Assembly (NCBI GenBank): GCA_022798155.1
Contig: JAAWLY010000101.1
Coordinates: forward strand, 1 to 7,677
From: Lawsonibacter sp.
Lineage (GTDB): Bacteria > Bacillota > Clostridia > Oscillospirales > Oscillospiraceae
Direction of reading: 5' to 3'
DNA length: 7,677 nucleotides
The notes under the pieces were generated by a model. The model was not told the DNA's origin and did not search any database. It worked only from the letters and a program-made list of their open reading frames with translations. This document shows, piece after piece, positions 1-6,432 of the stretch. Every line of letters starts with the position of its first letter. The stretch's first letter is position 1. A program made the translations under genes and the position numbers.

Positions 1-1
1 C

Positions 2-697
<696 letters not shown>

Positions 698-713
698 AAC
701 ACGATATCTGACG

Positions 714-753
714 GGAGGCGCTGAGCGGGCAGGAAACTGTTCCGCTCGCCTCC
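714..753 (+). other. Strong dnaK-dnaJ intercistronic RNA hairpin
   Basis: The 76-bp gap between dnaK and dnaJ contains a long hairpin. GGAGGC (714-719) pairs with GCCTCC (748-753), and after a 3-nt bulge GAGCGG (723-728) pairs with CCGCTC (742-747). GCAG/CTGT then closes a GAAA tetraloop at 733-736. No T-run follows, so it is not a standard terminator. It ends about 6 nt before the dnaJ ribosome binding site. A role in mRNA processing, stabilisation of the dnaK message or tuning of dnaJ translation is inference. It does not resemble the CIRCE operator sequence. Confidence 0.6.
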
Positions 754-773
754 ATGTCAAGAGGTGATAACAT

Positions 774-1919
774 ATGGCGGAACAAAAACGAGATTATTAC
801 GAGGTTTTGGGGCTGTCCAAGGGAGCGTCTGAGGAGGAGCTGAAAAAGGCCTATCGCAAGCTGGCCAAGAAGTACCACCCCGACGTGAACCCCGGCGACA
901 AAGACGCCGAAGCCAAGTTCAAGGAAATTAACGAGGCCTACGGTATCCTGTCTGACCCGGAGAAGAAGGCCCGGTATGACCAGTTCGGCTTTGCCGGAGT
1001 GGACCCCAGCTACGGCGGCGGGGGCGGCATGGGCTTCGACATGGGGGATATCGACCTGGGCGACATCTTCGGCTCCTTCTTCGGCGGGGGCTTTGGGGGC
1101 GGCTTCGGCGGCGGAGGCCGGCGGAACGGCCCCCAGAAAGGGGAAAGCCTGCGGGTCAACCTGGCGCTCTCCTTTGAGGAGGCGGCTTTCGGCTGCACCA
1201 AGGAGATCGAGCTTCAACGGACTGAGACCTGTGAGGAGTGCAAGGGCTCGGGCTGCGCGGCGGGCACCACCGCCGAGACCTGCCCCGACTGCCGGGGCAC
1301 CGGCCAGGTGCGCATCCAGCGGGGAGCGGGCGGTTTCGCTTTCTCCACCACCACCACCTGCTCAAAGTGCCGGGGGACGGGCAAGATTATCCACACCCCC
1401 TGTAAGAAGTGCGGCGGGGCGGGCAGTGTGCGGAAAAAGCAGCGCATTTCCGTCACCATCCCGGCGGGCATCGACGACGGCCAGGCTGTCTCCATGCGGG
1501 GCCAGGGCAACGCTGGAGTCAACGGCGGCCCGGCCGGAGACCTGCTGGTGCGGATCCAGATCAAGCCCCACCCGCAGTTTCAGCGGGAGGGCACCACGGT
1601 GCTCTACGAGTGCCCGGTGAGTTTCTATCAGGCGGCCATGGGGGCCGAGCTGGAGATCCCCACCATCGACGGCAAGGTGAAGTACAGTCTCCCCGCCGGC
1701 ACCCAGACGGGTACCACCTTCCGCCTGCGGGGCAAGGGCATCCCGGAGCTGCGCAGCAGCCGCCGGGGCGACCAGTACGTCACCGTCCGGGTGCAGGTGC
1801 CCACCAACCTCAACGCCGAGCAGAAGGAGGCCCTGAACGCCTTCGGCGCTGCCATGGGGGAGAAGGTCCCCGAGGGGGGATTGAAGGGGTTTTTCGATAA
1901 AAAGAAAAAGAAAAAGTGA
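774..1919 (+). CDS. dnaJ: Chaperone protein DnaJ (Hsp40, type I)
   Basis: Co-chaperone that delivers unfolded proteins to DnaK and stimulates its ATPase; 381 residues, the normal length for a full type I DnaJ. The J domain is residues 5-70, with the essential HPD triad at 35-37. A Gly/Phe-rich stretch (about 81-117) carries the DIF motif at 97-99. Four CxxCxGxG zinc-binding repeats follow, starting at C153, C170, C196 and C210, all with both cysteines intact. The C-terminal substrate-binding domains run from about 220 to 345. The tail ends in six lysines, which is unusual but plausible. The ATG at 774 is preceded by AAGAGGTGAT (759-768) at good spacing. It sits behind dnaK, the standard chaperone-operon order, and a terminator follows 4 bp after the stop. 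Confidence 0.98.
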   Translation: MAEQKRDYYEVLGLSKGASEEELKKAYRKLAKKYHPDVNPGDKDAEAKFKEINEAYGILSDPEKKARYDQFGFAGVDPSYGGGGGMGFDMGDIDLGDIFGSFFGGGFGGGFGGGGRRNGPQKGESLRVNLALSFEEAAFGCTKEIELQRTETCEECKGSGCAAGTTAETCPDCRGTGQVRIQRGAGGFAFSTTTTCSKCRGTGKIIHTPCKKCGGAGSVRKKQRISVTIPAGIDDGQAVSMRGQGNAGVNGGPAGDLLVRIQIKPHPQFQREGTTVLYECPVSFYQAAMGAELEIPTIDGKVKYSLPAGTQTGTTFRLRGKGIPELRSSRRGDQYVTVRVQVPTNLNAEQKEALNAFGAAMGEKVPEGGLKGFFDKKKKKK

Positions 1920-1923
1920 TCGG

Positions 1924-1953
1924 CGTCCCTCCCGGCTGAGGAGGGACGTTTTT
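1924..1953 (+). terminator. Rho-independent terminator of the dnaK-dnaJ operon
   Basis: CGTCCCTCC (1924-1932) pairs perfectly with GGAGGGACG (1940-1948) across a 7-nt loop, followed directly by five T. It lies just after the dnaJ stop codon. Confidence 0.93.
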
Positions 1954-1968
1954 ATGCCCAAAATACAG

Positions 1969-1997
1969 TTGAACCGCCGGAGGCATCGTGCTATAAT
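1969..1997 (+). promoter_or_regulatory. Sigma-A promoter (extended -10) of the secreted-protein gene
   Basis: TTGAAC at 1969-1974 and a consensus TATAAT at 1992-1997 are separated by 17 bp. A TGC triplet directly before the -10 box makes it an extended -10 promoter. Transcription should start near 2004. A 7-bp stem-loop (TTTGGGC 2008-2014, GCCCAAA 2018-2024) would then lie almost at the 5' end of the mRNA. The ribosome binding site AAGGAGG is at 2035-2041. Confidence 0.85.
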
Positions 1998-2050
1998 AAG
2001 GTTACCTTTTGGGCACGGCCCAAAGCAAAAAACGAAGGAGGTTTTTGAAC

Positions 2051-2788
2051 ATGAAAATTTGGAAACGCCTGGGCGCGGCGGCGCTGACCGTGCTTACCAT
2101 CGCGGCGCTGACCGGAACCGCCCTGGCGGCAGAGCCGGTCACCACAGCCGCCCCGGCTATCTCCGTCCAGATGAACGGTGAGGCCCTGGCCTTTTCAGAC
2201 GCCGTACCGGAGGCCGTCGATGGCCGCACCTTTGTGCCCCTCTACGCGGTGACAGAGGCTCTGGGCGCTGAGGTAAACTATGCCCCGGCCACCAAGACCA
2301 TCACCATCCAGCGCGGCGGCGACACCCTGACCATGGTGCTGGGGGAGAACACGGCCTCTGTTCTGGGGAAAGACGGCCAGACCCGCACCATCCAAATGGA
2401 CGTGATCCCCTATGCCAAAAATAACCGCACCTACGTGCCCATCGCCTTTGTGGCCGACGCTTTGGGCTGCGGCGTGGGCTGGGACCAGGGGGCCAAGACC
2501 GTCGTCATTGTGGACGTGGACGCCCTGCTGGGCGACGCCACCTTCGAGCTGATGGACAACTTCGCCGCCTACTGCGCCAAGCAGCAGAAGGAGCAGAATA
2601 TGGCGGTGACCGGAGCGCTGGATATGGAAATTGCCGACAAGAGCGGCGCGATGCTGGCCAAACCTGTCACCGCCAAGGGCAGCATTGACGGCGTTACCAG
2701 CGACACCAAGGCCCAGCTGAACTGGAGCCTGAAGCTGTCCGACCTCTCCAGCCTGCTGGGAGATTCTGCCGCCTCCCCCGCGACTTAG
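2051..2788 (+). CDS. Secreted protein with copper amine oxidase-like N-terminal domain; cut short by an in-frame amber codon
   Basis: Start chosen at ATG 2051 because AAGGAGG (2035-2041) sits 9 nt upstream and a clean signal peptide begins there: MKIWKR, a hydrophobic core, and a predicted cleavage after TALA (residue 26). An in-frame ATG at 2009 lies only about 5 nt from the expected transcript start and has no such site. Residues about 37-155 resemble the copper amine oxidase N-terminal domain (PF07833), with two GRTFVP/NRTYVP-ALG repeats, each followed by a hydrophobic strand. In Gram-positives this domain is a common extracellular module, usually without oxidase activity. The frame stops at TAG (2786-2788) after 245 residues, but the same frame continues open to 3424. 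The intact product would be about 457 residues. The gene therefore looks like a recent nonsense allele, or the codon is read through. Substrate and role are unknown. Confidence 0.8.
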   Translation: MKIWKRLGAAALTVLTIAALTGTALAAEPVTTAAPAISVQMNGEALAFSDAVPEAVDGRTFVPLYAVTEALGAEVNYAPATKTITIQRGGDTLTMVLGENTASVLGKDGQTRTIQMDVIPYAKNNRTYVPIAFVADALGCGVGWDQGAKTVVIVDVDALLGDATFELMDNFAAYCAKQQKEQNMAVTGALDMEIADKSGAMLAKPVTAKGSIDGVTSDTKAQLNWSLKLSDLSSLLGDSAASPAT

Positions 2789-2791
2789 GGG

Positions 2792-3424
2792 ATGCTGTCC
2801 GCTCTGTCCGATATGAAGGGCGAGGTGCGTATGGACCTGGACGCCGGCACCGCCTATCTGTCCCTGCCCGGCGTGCTCACCGGCGGATCGGGCGACGTCT
2901 GGTACTCCATGGACCTGAACGCCTACACCGCGCAGCTGCTGGGCGGTATGAACATGACCCAGCTGACCCGGCTGCAGGAGGCCGGAATCCGGGAGGTCCT
3001 GGCCGCCGTTATCCAGTCCATGCCCCTCACGGACAGTCAGTACAGCTACGACGGCGTGGCCCGGGTGGTGGAAATCTACACCCGGATGCTCAGCGACCAG
3101 GCTTTCACCCAGAAGGGCAACGCCTACGTGGCCCAGATGAAGCTGGAGGACCTGGTAGACATGACCGTCACCCTCACCAAGAAGGGGGACGACATTGTGG
3201 CCGCCGACATTGAGATGACCTGTGCCGTGGATGAGGATGGCGAAAAGGTTGCCATGAGCATGACCGAGCATGCCGCCCCCGACAAGGTAACGGTGAAGAT
3301 GGACATGTCCGTGGAGGACGGCGAGATGTCTGTGAAGCTGGCTATGGACCTGGACTGCGTCCCCACCGGCAAGGCGCCTGTGACCACCCTGCCCGCCGGG
3401 GTCCAGGCGGTCCCCATGAACTAA
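2792..3424 (+). CDS. Downstream, same-frame half of the amber-split secreted protein
   Basis: This frame is continuous with the upstream part, separated only by the amber codon at 2786-2788 and one GGG codon. It codes for 210 residues from ATG 2792, or 211 counting the preceding glycine. It has no signal peptide and no convincing ribosome binding site of its own; only re-initiation three bases after the stop could express it separately. The sequence is rich in alternating charged and hydrophobic residues, such as MKLEDLVDMTVTLTKKGDDI and VKMDMSVEDGEMSVKLAMDL. This suggests amphipathic beta strands of an extracellular or lipoprotein-like fold; a DUF6612-type domain is a guess. Codon use and GC content match the upstream half and the reading frame is intact, so any inactivation is recent. 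A terminator follows at 3536. Confidence 0.6.
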   Translation: MLSALSDMKGEVRMDLDAGTAYLSLPGVLTGGSGDVWYSMDLNAYTAQLLGGMNMTQLTRLQEAGIREVLAAVIQSMPLTDSQYSYDGVARVVEIYTRMLSDQAFTQKGNAYVAQMKLEDLVDMTVTLTKKGDDIVAADIEMTCAVDEDGEKVAMSMTEHAAPDKVTVKMDMSVEDGEMSVKLAMDLDCVPTGKAPVTTLPAGVQAVPMN

Positions 3425-3535
3425 GAAGCAGTATTTACAGGGGGTGAACGCGGCTTGGGCGGCAAAATCTCTCGCCCATCCAGCATCTCCAGCCTATGAA
3501 TACAGGTTCTAAAAGCGGCAGACTTGAACAAGCAG

Positions 3536-3568
3536 CCGGCCTGGAGCACATGCTCCAGGCCGGTTTTT
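3536..3568 (+). terminator. Rho-independent terminator of the secreted-protein gene
   Basis: CCGGCCTGGAG (3536-3546) pairs perfectly with CTCCAGGCCGG (3553-3563), and the pairing can extend inward with CA/TG. Five T follow (3564-3568). The T-run contains the stop codon of the convergent minus-strand gene. Read on the minus strand the hairpin lacks a U-tract, so it works best for the plus strand. Between the plus-strand stop (3424) and this hairpin I see nothing else of note. Confidence 0.93.
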
Positions 3569-4376
3569 ATCTCGTCAGAACTGCGTAGACGGCCCCGACT
3601 GCGCCGCCCTTCAAAAGCAGGTCCCGGACCTGGCGCTGCAGGGAGGTGTCTTGGGGCAGAAGGTGGAAGGGGGTGTCCTCCGGGAGCTGAAAAAGCCACT
3701 GGATAAACTCCGTGTCCTCCGGATTTTCCCGCAGGACGCGAAAGCGATTCTGGAAGGATTGGATGCGGGAGGAGGGGGACAGGAAGGGCCGGAGCCGGGG
3801 GGAGAGCAGCCAGGAGTTACAAACGTATGCCTTGGCCCGGTACTCCGGGAAATAGCGGGAAAAAAAGGCCTGTGCCTGTTCCAGGGAGCGGTCTACCGCC
3901 GCCGGGGACAGGTCGGCGTCAGAGGGAATGTGGATGGAGAGGGCGTTTTTCCCCTCGTGAGCACAAAACTCATACTCCAGGGCCCCAAGCCGGAAGATGC
4001 TCAGACTGGTCTGCCGGAAGGTCCACCAGCCCCGGTCAAAAGCCAGCCGCCCGGTGGCCTTTTCGCACTCCTGGAGAAACCGTGGGAAGCACCTCATGGT
4101 GTCAAGATAGATATCTGACGGAATATGCTTTTCCCGATAGGCGTGAAAGGCCCGGCAGGCACACTCCAGATAGCAGTACAGCAGCTGGAAGTGGTCCTTG
4201 TCCTCCTGGAGGAGAGCTTTCAGCCGCCGGTAGGCCCCGGGGGCGGCGCTGCGGTCCTGGAGTCCCGTCAGGCAAGGTTCCAGAGGAGTCAGGTCCAGCT
4301 GTTCCGCCACGGCCTCCAGCTTTTCCACTGCCGCAGCCGGCAGATCAATGCGGCGATACAGTTCTGGCTGATCCAT
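3567..4376 (-). CDS. Acyltransferase-family protein (NAT_N / GNAT-like C-terminal architecture)
   Basis: A 269-residue cytosolic protein without signal peptide or membrane segments. It resembles a Gram-positive family annotated as acyltransferase domain-containing proteins, with an N-terminal helical domain (about 1-120) and a GNAT-like C-terminal domain (about 125-260). Recognisable family stretches are HIPSDIYLDTMRCF, RLGALEYEF, a short IHIPSDADL strand, YVCNSWLLSPRL and IQSFQNRF. The substrate is not known and I cannot point to proven catalytic residues. The ATG at 4376-4374 is preceded on its strand by GAGGAGG (complement of 4385-4391) at good spacing. It is a single gene with its own promoter, convergent with the split secreted-protein gene, and its TAA stop lies inside that gene's terminator. 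The family assignment is from memory of sequence patterns; the enzymatic role is inference. Confidence 0.75.
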   Translation of the reverse strand: MDQPELYRRIDLPAAAVEKLEAVAEQLDLTPLEPCLTGLQDRSAAPGAYRRLKALLQEDKDHFQLLYCYLECACRAFHAYREKHIPSDIYLDTMRCFPRFLQECEKATGRLAFDRGWWTFRQTSLSIFRLGALEYEFCAHEGKNALSIHIPSDADLSPAAVDRSLEQAQAFFSRYFPEYRAKAYVCNSWLLSPRLRPFLSPSSRIQSFQNRFRVLRENPEDTEFIQWLFQLPEDTPFHLLPQDTSLQRQVRDLLLKGGAVGAVYAVLTR

Positions 4377-4427
4377 AGCTTTCGCCTCCTCAGAGATGTT
4401 AAACAGGCTCTCAAAAAAGATGCTTCC

Positions 4428-4456
4428 ATTATAGCACAGGGGGCCGCCCGCTGCAA
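4428..4456 (-). promoter_or_regulatory. Extended -10 promoter of the acyltransferase gene
   Basis: On the minus strand a consensus TATAAT (complement of 4428-4433) is preceded by TGC. A weak -35 box TTGCAG (complement of 4451-4456) lies 17 bp upstream. It is packed only 6 bp from the terminator of the rplT operon. Confidence 0.7.
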
Positions 4457-4462
4457 GACATG

Positions 4463-4489
4463 AAAAGAGCGCCCCGGTTGGGACGCTCT
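4463..4489 (-). terminator. Rho-independent terminator of the infC-rpmI-rplT operon
   Basis: On the minus strand AGAGCGTCCC (4489 to 4480) pairs with GGGGCGCTCT (4475 to 4466), with one T-G wobble and an AACC loop, and runs into a short T tract. It lies about 11 bp after the rplT stop codon. Confidence 0.85.
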
Positions 4490-4500
4490 GAAAAACCGGA

Positions 4501-4857
4501 TCAGGCCAGGGCCTTCTTGGCGGTATCGGTGAGCTGGGTGAAAGCGGCCTTGTCGTTGACAGCCAGCTCAGCCAGCATCTTGCGGTTGATGACGATGCCG
4601 GCCTTCTTCAGCCCGTTCATAAAGGTGGAGTAGTTCATGCCGTTGATCTTGCAGCCGGCATTGATACGGGTGATCCACAGCTGACGGAAATCACGCTTTT
4701 TCAGCTTGCGGCCGGTGTAGGCATATACGCCGGACTTCATAACGGCCTGATTGGCCATCTTAAAGTGCTTGGACTTAGAACCCCAATAGCCTTTGGCCAT
4801 TTTCAGGATCTTATTTCTTCTCTTGCGCGTCATCATCGCGCCTTTCACTCTTGCCAT
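4501..4857 (-). CDS. rplT: 50S ribosomal protein L20
   Basis: A 118-residue basic protein of the large ribosomal subunit. It binds 23S rRNA early in assembly and, in studied bacteria, also represses its own operon by binding the leader mRNA. Family landmarks are the N-terminal ARVKGAMMTRKRRNKILKMA extension, KGYWGSKSKHFKMA, YAYTGRKLKKRDFRQLWI, TRINAG and the NYSTFMNGLKKAGI region. Length and composition are normal. The ATG at 4857-4855 is preceded by GGAGGGAACGAAAC on its strand. It is the last gene of the operon, 21 bp after rpmI, and is followed by a terminator. No anomalies seen. Confidence 0.98.
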   Translation of the reverse strand: MARVKGAMMTRKRRNKILKMAKGYWGSKSKHFKMANQAVMKSGVYAYTGRKLKKRDFRQLWITRINAGCKINGMNYSTFMNGLKKAGIVINRKMLAELAVNDKAAFTQLTDTAKKALA

Positions 4858-4878
4858 GTTTCGTTCCCTCCCTCTTCT

Positions 4879-5088
4879 TTACTTATACAGGATCATACGC
4901 TTGATGGCGGCCTCGTTGGTCTTGTCGGCATAGGTGGTGCCGCGCAGAGCCCGCTTCAGCTTGGTGGTCTTGCCGTGGCCGTTGAGCAGGTGGCGCTTCT
5001 TGGTCATGGCGCGCTTAACCTTGCCGGACTTGGTGAGAGAGAAACGCTTTTTGGCGCCGCTGTGAGTTTTAATCTTGATCTTCGCCAT
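4879..5088 (-). CDS. rpmI: 50S ribosomal protein L35
   Basis: A 69-residue, highly basic large-subunit protein. It opens with MAKIKIKTHSGAKKRF and contains the family core GKVKRAMTKKRHLLNGHGKT, ending near the usual length of about 65 residues. It sits between infC and rplT, the order conserved across bacteria. The ATG (5088-5086) is preceded by AAAGGAG on its strand. The gap to infC is 25 bp, so co-translation within the operon is likely. Confidence 0.98.
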   Translation of the reverse strand: MAKIKIKTHSGAKKRFSLTKSGKVKRAMTKKRHLLNGHGKTTKLKRALRGTTYADKTNEAAIKRMILYK

Positions 5089-5113
5089 AACAGTTGAACT
5101 CCTTTACTAGTAC

Positions 5114-5641
5114 TTACTTTTTGTCTTTGGAAGGCTTGGGAGAGAGGAAGATGGACATGTGCCGCCCTTCCAGCTTTGGGGATTTGTCCATCACGGCGAT
5201 CTCGCCGCACTCCTCGGCAAACTTGACCAGCAGATCCTGGCCGATATTAGTGTGGGCCATTTCGCGGCCGCGGAAGCGGACGGTGATCTTGCACCGGTTG
5301 CCCTCGGCTAGGAATTTCTGGGCGTTGCGGAGCTTTACGTTGAAGTCGTTTACATCGATGCTGGGAGACATCCGGATTTCCTTAATCTCCACCACCCGCT
5401 GGTTCTTGCGGGCTTCCTTCTCGCGCTTGGTCTGCTCGAACCGATACTTGCCGTAATCCATGAGCTTGCACACGGGAGGAGCGGCATTGGGGGAAATTTT
5501 CACCAGGTCCAGATTCCGTTCCTCAGCCAGGCGCAGCGCCTCCTGAGAGGACATAATACCCAGCTGTTCGCCGGTTTCAGAGATCAGGCGGACTTCTTTA
5601 TCCCGGATTTCTTCATTGGTTTGATGACCTGTGGTAGCGAT
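5114..5641 (-). CDS. infC: Translation initiation factor IF-3, apparent AUC start codon
   Basis: IF3 binds the 30S subunit, blocks premature 50S joining and checks start-codon and initiator tRNA selection. I place the start at ATC (5641-5639): GGAGG (complement of about 5649-5653) lies 7-8 nt upstream, and the resulting 175-residue protein begins with the expected N-terminus (ATTGHQTNEEIRDKEVRLI). Rare AUU/AUC/AUA starts are a known autoregulatory feature of infC, because IF3 discriminates against them. The upstream in-frame ATG at 5683-5681 lacks a good site and would add residues of no IF3 character. The N-domain is about 8-75, with the linker PPVCKLMDYGKYRFEQTKRE. The C-domain follows, with EIRMSPSIDVNDFNVKLRNA and VRFRGREMAHTNIG. 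First gene of the operon with rpmI and rplT. An annotator might choose another start. Confidence 0.93.
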   Translation of the reverse strand: MATTGHQTNEEIRDKEVRLISETGEQLGIMSSQEALRLAEERNLDLVKISPNAAPPVCKLMDYGKYRFEQTKREKEARKNQRVVEIKEIRMSPSIDVNDFNVKLRNAQKFLAEGNRCKITVRFRGREMAHTNIGQDLLVKFAEECGEIAVMDKSPKLEGRHMSIFLSPKPSKDKK

Positions 5642-5798
5642 GGGAAGCACCTCCAGACAAAATAAAATGCGGGCTGCCGGCATGGCCCCCACATCGCAAC
5701 AAAACAGCGCCGGTAGCTCCGGCAGCGTGTTTTTCCTGTTGACCCTTTGGCCGCTGGCCTGGGGTGAGGACGGGGAACCGTACCTTCTTTCTTGTGCA
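5642..5798 (-). promoter_or_regulatory. Putative structured leader (L20-type autoregulation/attenuation) of the infC operon
   Basis: About 157 nt lie between the predicted transcript start and the infC start. On the minus strand the leader contains a small hairpin with bulged GG(t)ACGG/CCGTCC pairing and a GGCC-AGC-GGCC hairpin (5749-5759). Next comes GCCGG-AGCTA-CCGGC (5723 to 5709), followed by TTTT (5704-5701). Its 5' arm GCTGCCGG (5726-5719) can instead pair with CCGGCAGC (5680-5673) further down. A second weak hairpin with T-rich ATTTTATTTT follows just before the ribosome binding site. In Firmicutes this operon is often controlled by L20 binding to such a leader. That mechanism here is inference from position and alternative pairing. 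Confidence 0.55.
5701..5726 (-). terminator. Candidate attenuator hairpin in the infC leader
   Basis: On the minus strand GCCGG (5723-5719) pairs with CCGGC (5713-5709) around an AGCTA loop, with imperfect flanking extension. After the stem come CGCTG and four T (5704-5701), then GTTG. The U-tract is short and the lower stem needs bulges, so termination may be partial, as expected for a regulated attenuator. Confidence 0.45.
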
Positions 5799-5804
5799 GG
5801 TGAC

Positions 5805-5833
5805 ATTATAGCACTGGGGATTGCCTCTGTCAA
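5805..5833 (-). promoter_or_regulatory. Consensus sigma-A promoter of infC-rpmI-rplT
   Basis: On the minus strand TTGACA (complement of 5828-5833) and TATAAT (complement of 5805-5810) are exact consensus boxes 17 bp apart, again with TGC before the -10 box. A 20-bp stretch of only A and T (5836-5855) starts 2 bp upstream of the -35 box and looks like an UP element. Transcription should start near 5798. Confidence 0.93.
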
Positions 5834-5883
5834 GGAAAAAATAAAAATTTTTATTCTTCCCACGAGAAAGCCGGACTTTTCCC

Positions 5884-5912
5884 TTGCCTTTTTGGCTTAT
5901 CTATGGTATAGT
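5884..5912 (+). promoter_or_regulatory. Promoter of smpB and downstream genes
   Basis: TTGCCT (5884-5889) and TATAGT (5907-5912) are 17 bp apart, with TGG in the extended -10 position. Transcription would start near 5919. It is divergent from the infC promoter, with the A/T tract in between. The smpB ribosome binding site AAGGAGG is at 5931-5937. Confidence 0.7.
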
Positions 5913-5945
5913 ATCATCCGACCCTTTGGGAAGGAGGCGCCCGCC

Positions 5946-6407
5946 ATGAAGGAGTCGGTGAAAATCGCAGCTAAAAACAGCAAGGCTTACCACGACTATT
6001 TTATCGAGGAAAAATACGAGACCGGCATCGAGCTGGCGGGCACCGAGGTAAAGTCCATTCGCCTGGGCAACGTGAACCTGAAGGACTCCTTCTGCCTCAT
6101 CAAGGACGGCGAAATATCTGTCCTGGGGATGCACATCAGCCCTTATGAGAAGGGCAACATCTTCAACAAAGACCCTCGCCGCACCCGTCGCCTGCTCATG
6201 CACAAGCGGGAGATCCTCCGCCTGTTCGCTAAGATTAAACAGGACGGCTACTCCCTCATTCCCCTGTCGGTCTACTTCAAGGGCCCCCGGGTCAAGCTGG
6301 AAATCGGCCTGGCCAAGGGCAAGAAACTCTACGACAAGCGGGAGTCCGCCGCCCGGCGAGACGCCAAGCGGGAGATGGACCGGGTTATGAAGACCCGAAA
6401 CCGGTAA
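5946..6407 (+). CDS. smpB: SsrA-binding protein SmpB
   Basis: A 153-residue RNA-binding protein that carries tmRNA to stalled ribosomes and is essential for trans-translation. Family landmarks are KIAAKNSKAYHDYFIEEKYE, TGIELAGTEVKSIRLGNVNL, HISPYEKGN, the RTRRLLMHKREI stretch and YFKGPRVKLEIGLAKGKKLY. The C-terminal tail DKRESAARRDAKREMDR is the part that inserts into the empty mRNA channel. The ATG at 5946 follows AAGGAGG (5931-5937); the frame is open further upstream, but that extension overlaps the divergent infC leader and has no family similarity. It is the first gene of a plus-strand cluster, 25 bp before the isomerase gene. Its RNA partner ssrA lies about 1.1 kb downstream on the same strand. 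Confidence 0.98.
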   Translation: MKESVKIAAKNSKAYHDYFIEEKYETGIELAGTEVKSIRLGNVNLKDSFCLIKDGEISVLGMHISPYEKGNIFNKDPRRTRRLLMHKREILRLFAKIKQDGYSLIPLSVYFKGPRVKLEIGLAKGKKLYDKRESAARRDAKREMDRVMKTRNR

Positions 6408-6432
6408 AGCGCCCAGAGAAAGGATGATAGTG

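Noticed and set aside
698..773. CIRCE (HrcA) operator or separate promoter before dnaJ
   Set aside because: No TTAGCACTC/GAGTGCTAA pair and no recognisable -35/-10 boxes were found; the hairpin present has a different sequence.
2783..2795. Frameshift or selenocysteine-like recoding at the split gene
   Set aside because: The frame is identical on both sides of the stop, so no frameshift is needed, and the codon is TAG rather than TGA.
2195..3271. Long 358-codon open frame on the minus strand opposite the secreted-protein gene
   Set aside because: It is rich in His, Gly, Val and Gln, as expected for the antisense of GC-rich codons, with no ribosome binding site or family pattern. The plus strand has promoter, signal peptide and domain evidence.
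3496..3588. Possible 30-codon peptide starting at ATG 3496
   Set aside because: It runs straight through the terminator hairpin and has no ribosome binding site.
3651..4463. Plus-strand open frames opposite the acyltransferase gene
   Set aside because: They lack ribosome binding sites and family patterns, and are explained by codon bias of the minus-strand gene.
5741..5929. 10-bp direct repeat GACCCTTTGG at 5741-5750 and 5920-5929
   Set aside because: Only two short copies in unrelated contexts (infC leader and smpB 5' region), probably chance.
5631..5945. Open frame upstream of smpB that would lengthen the protein by 105 residues
   Set aside because: It overlaps the infC leader and promoter on the other strand and has no SmpB similarity; a strong AAGGAGG sits just before ATG 5946.
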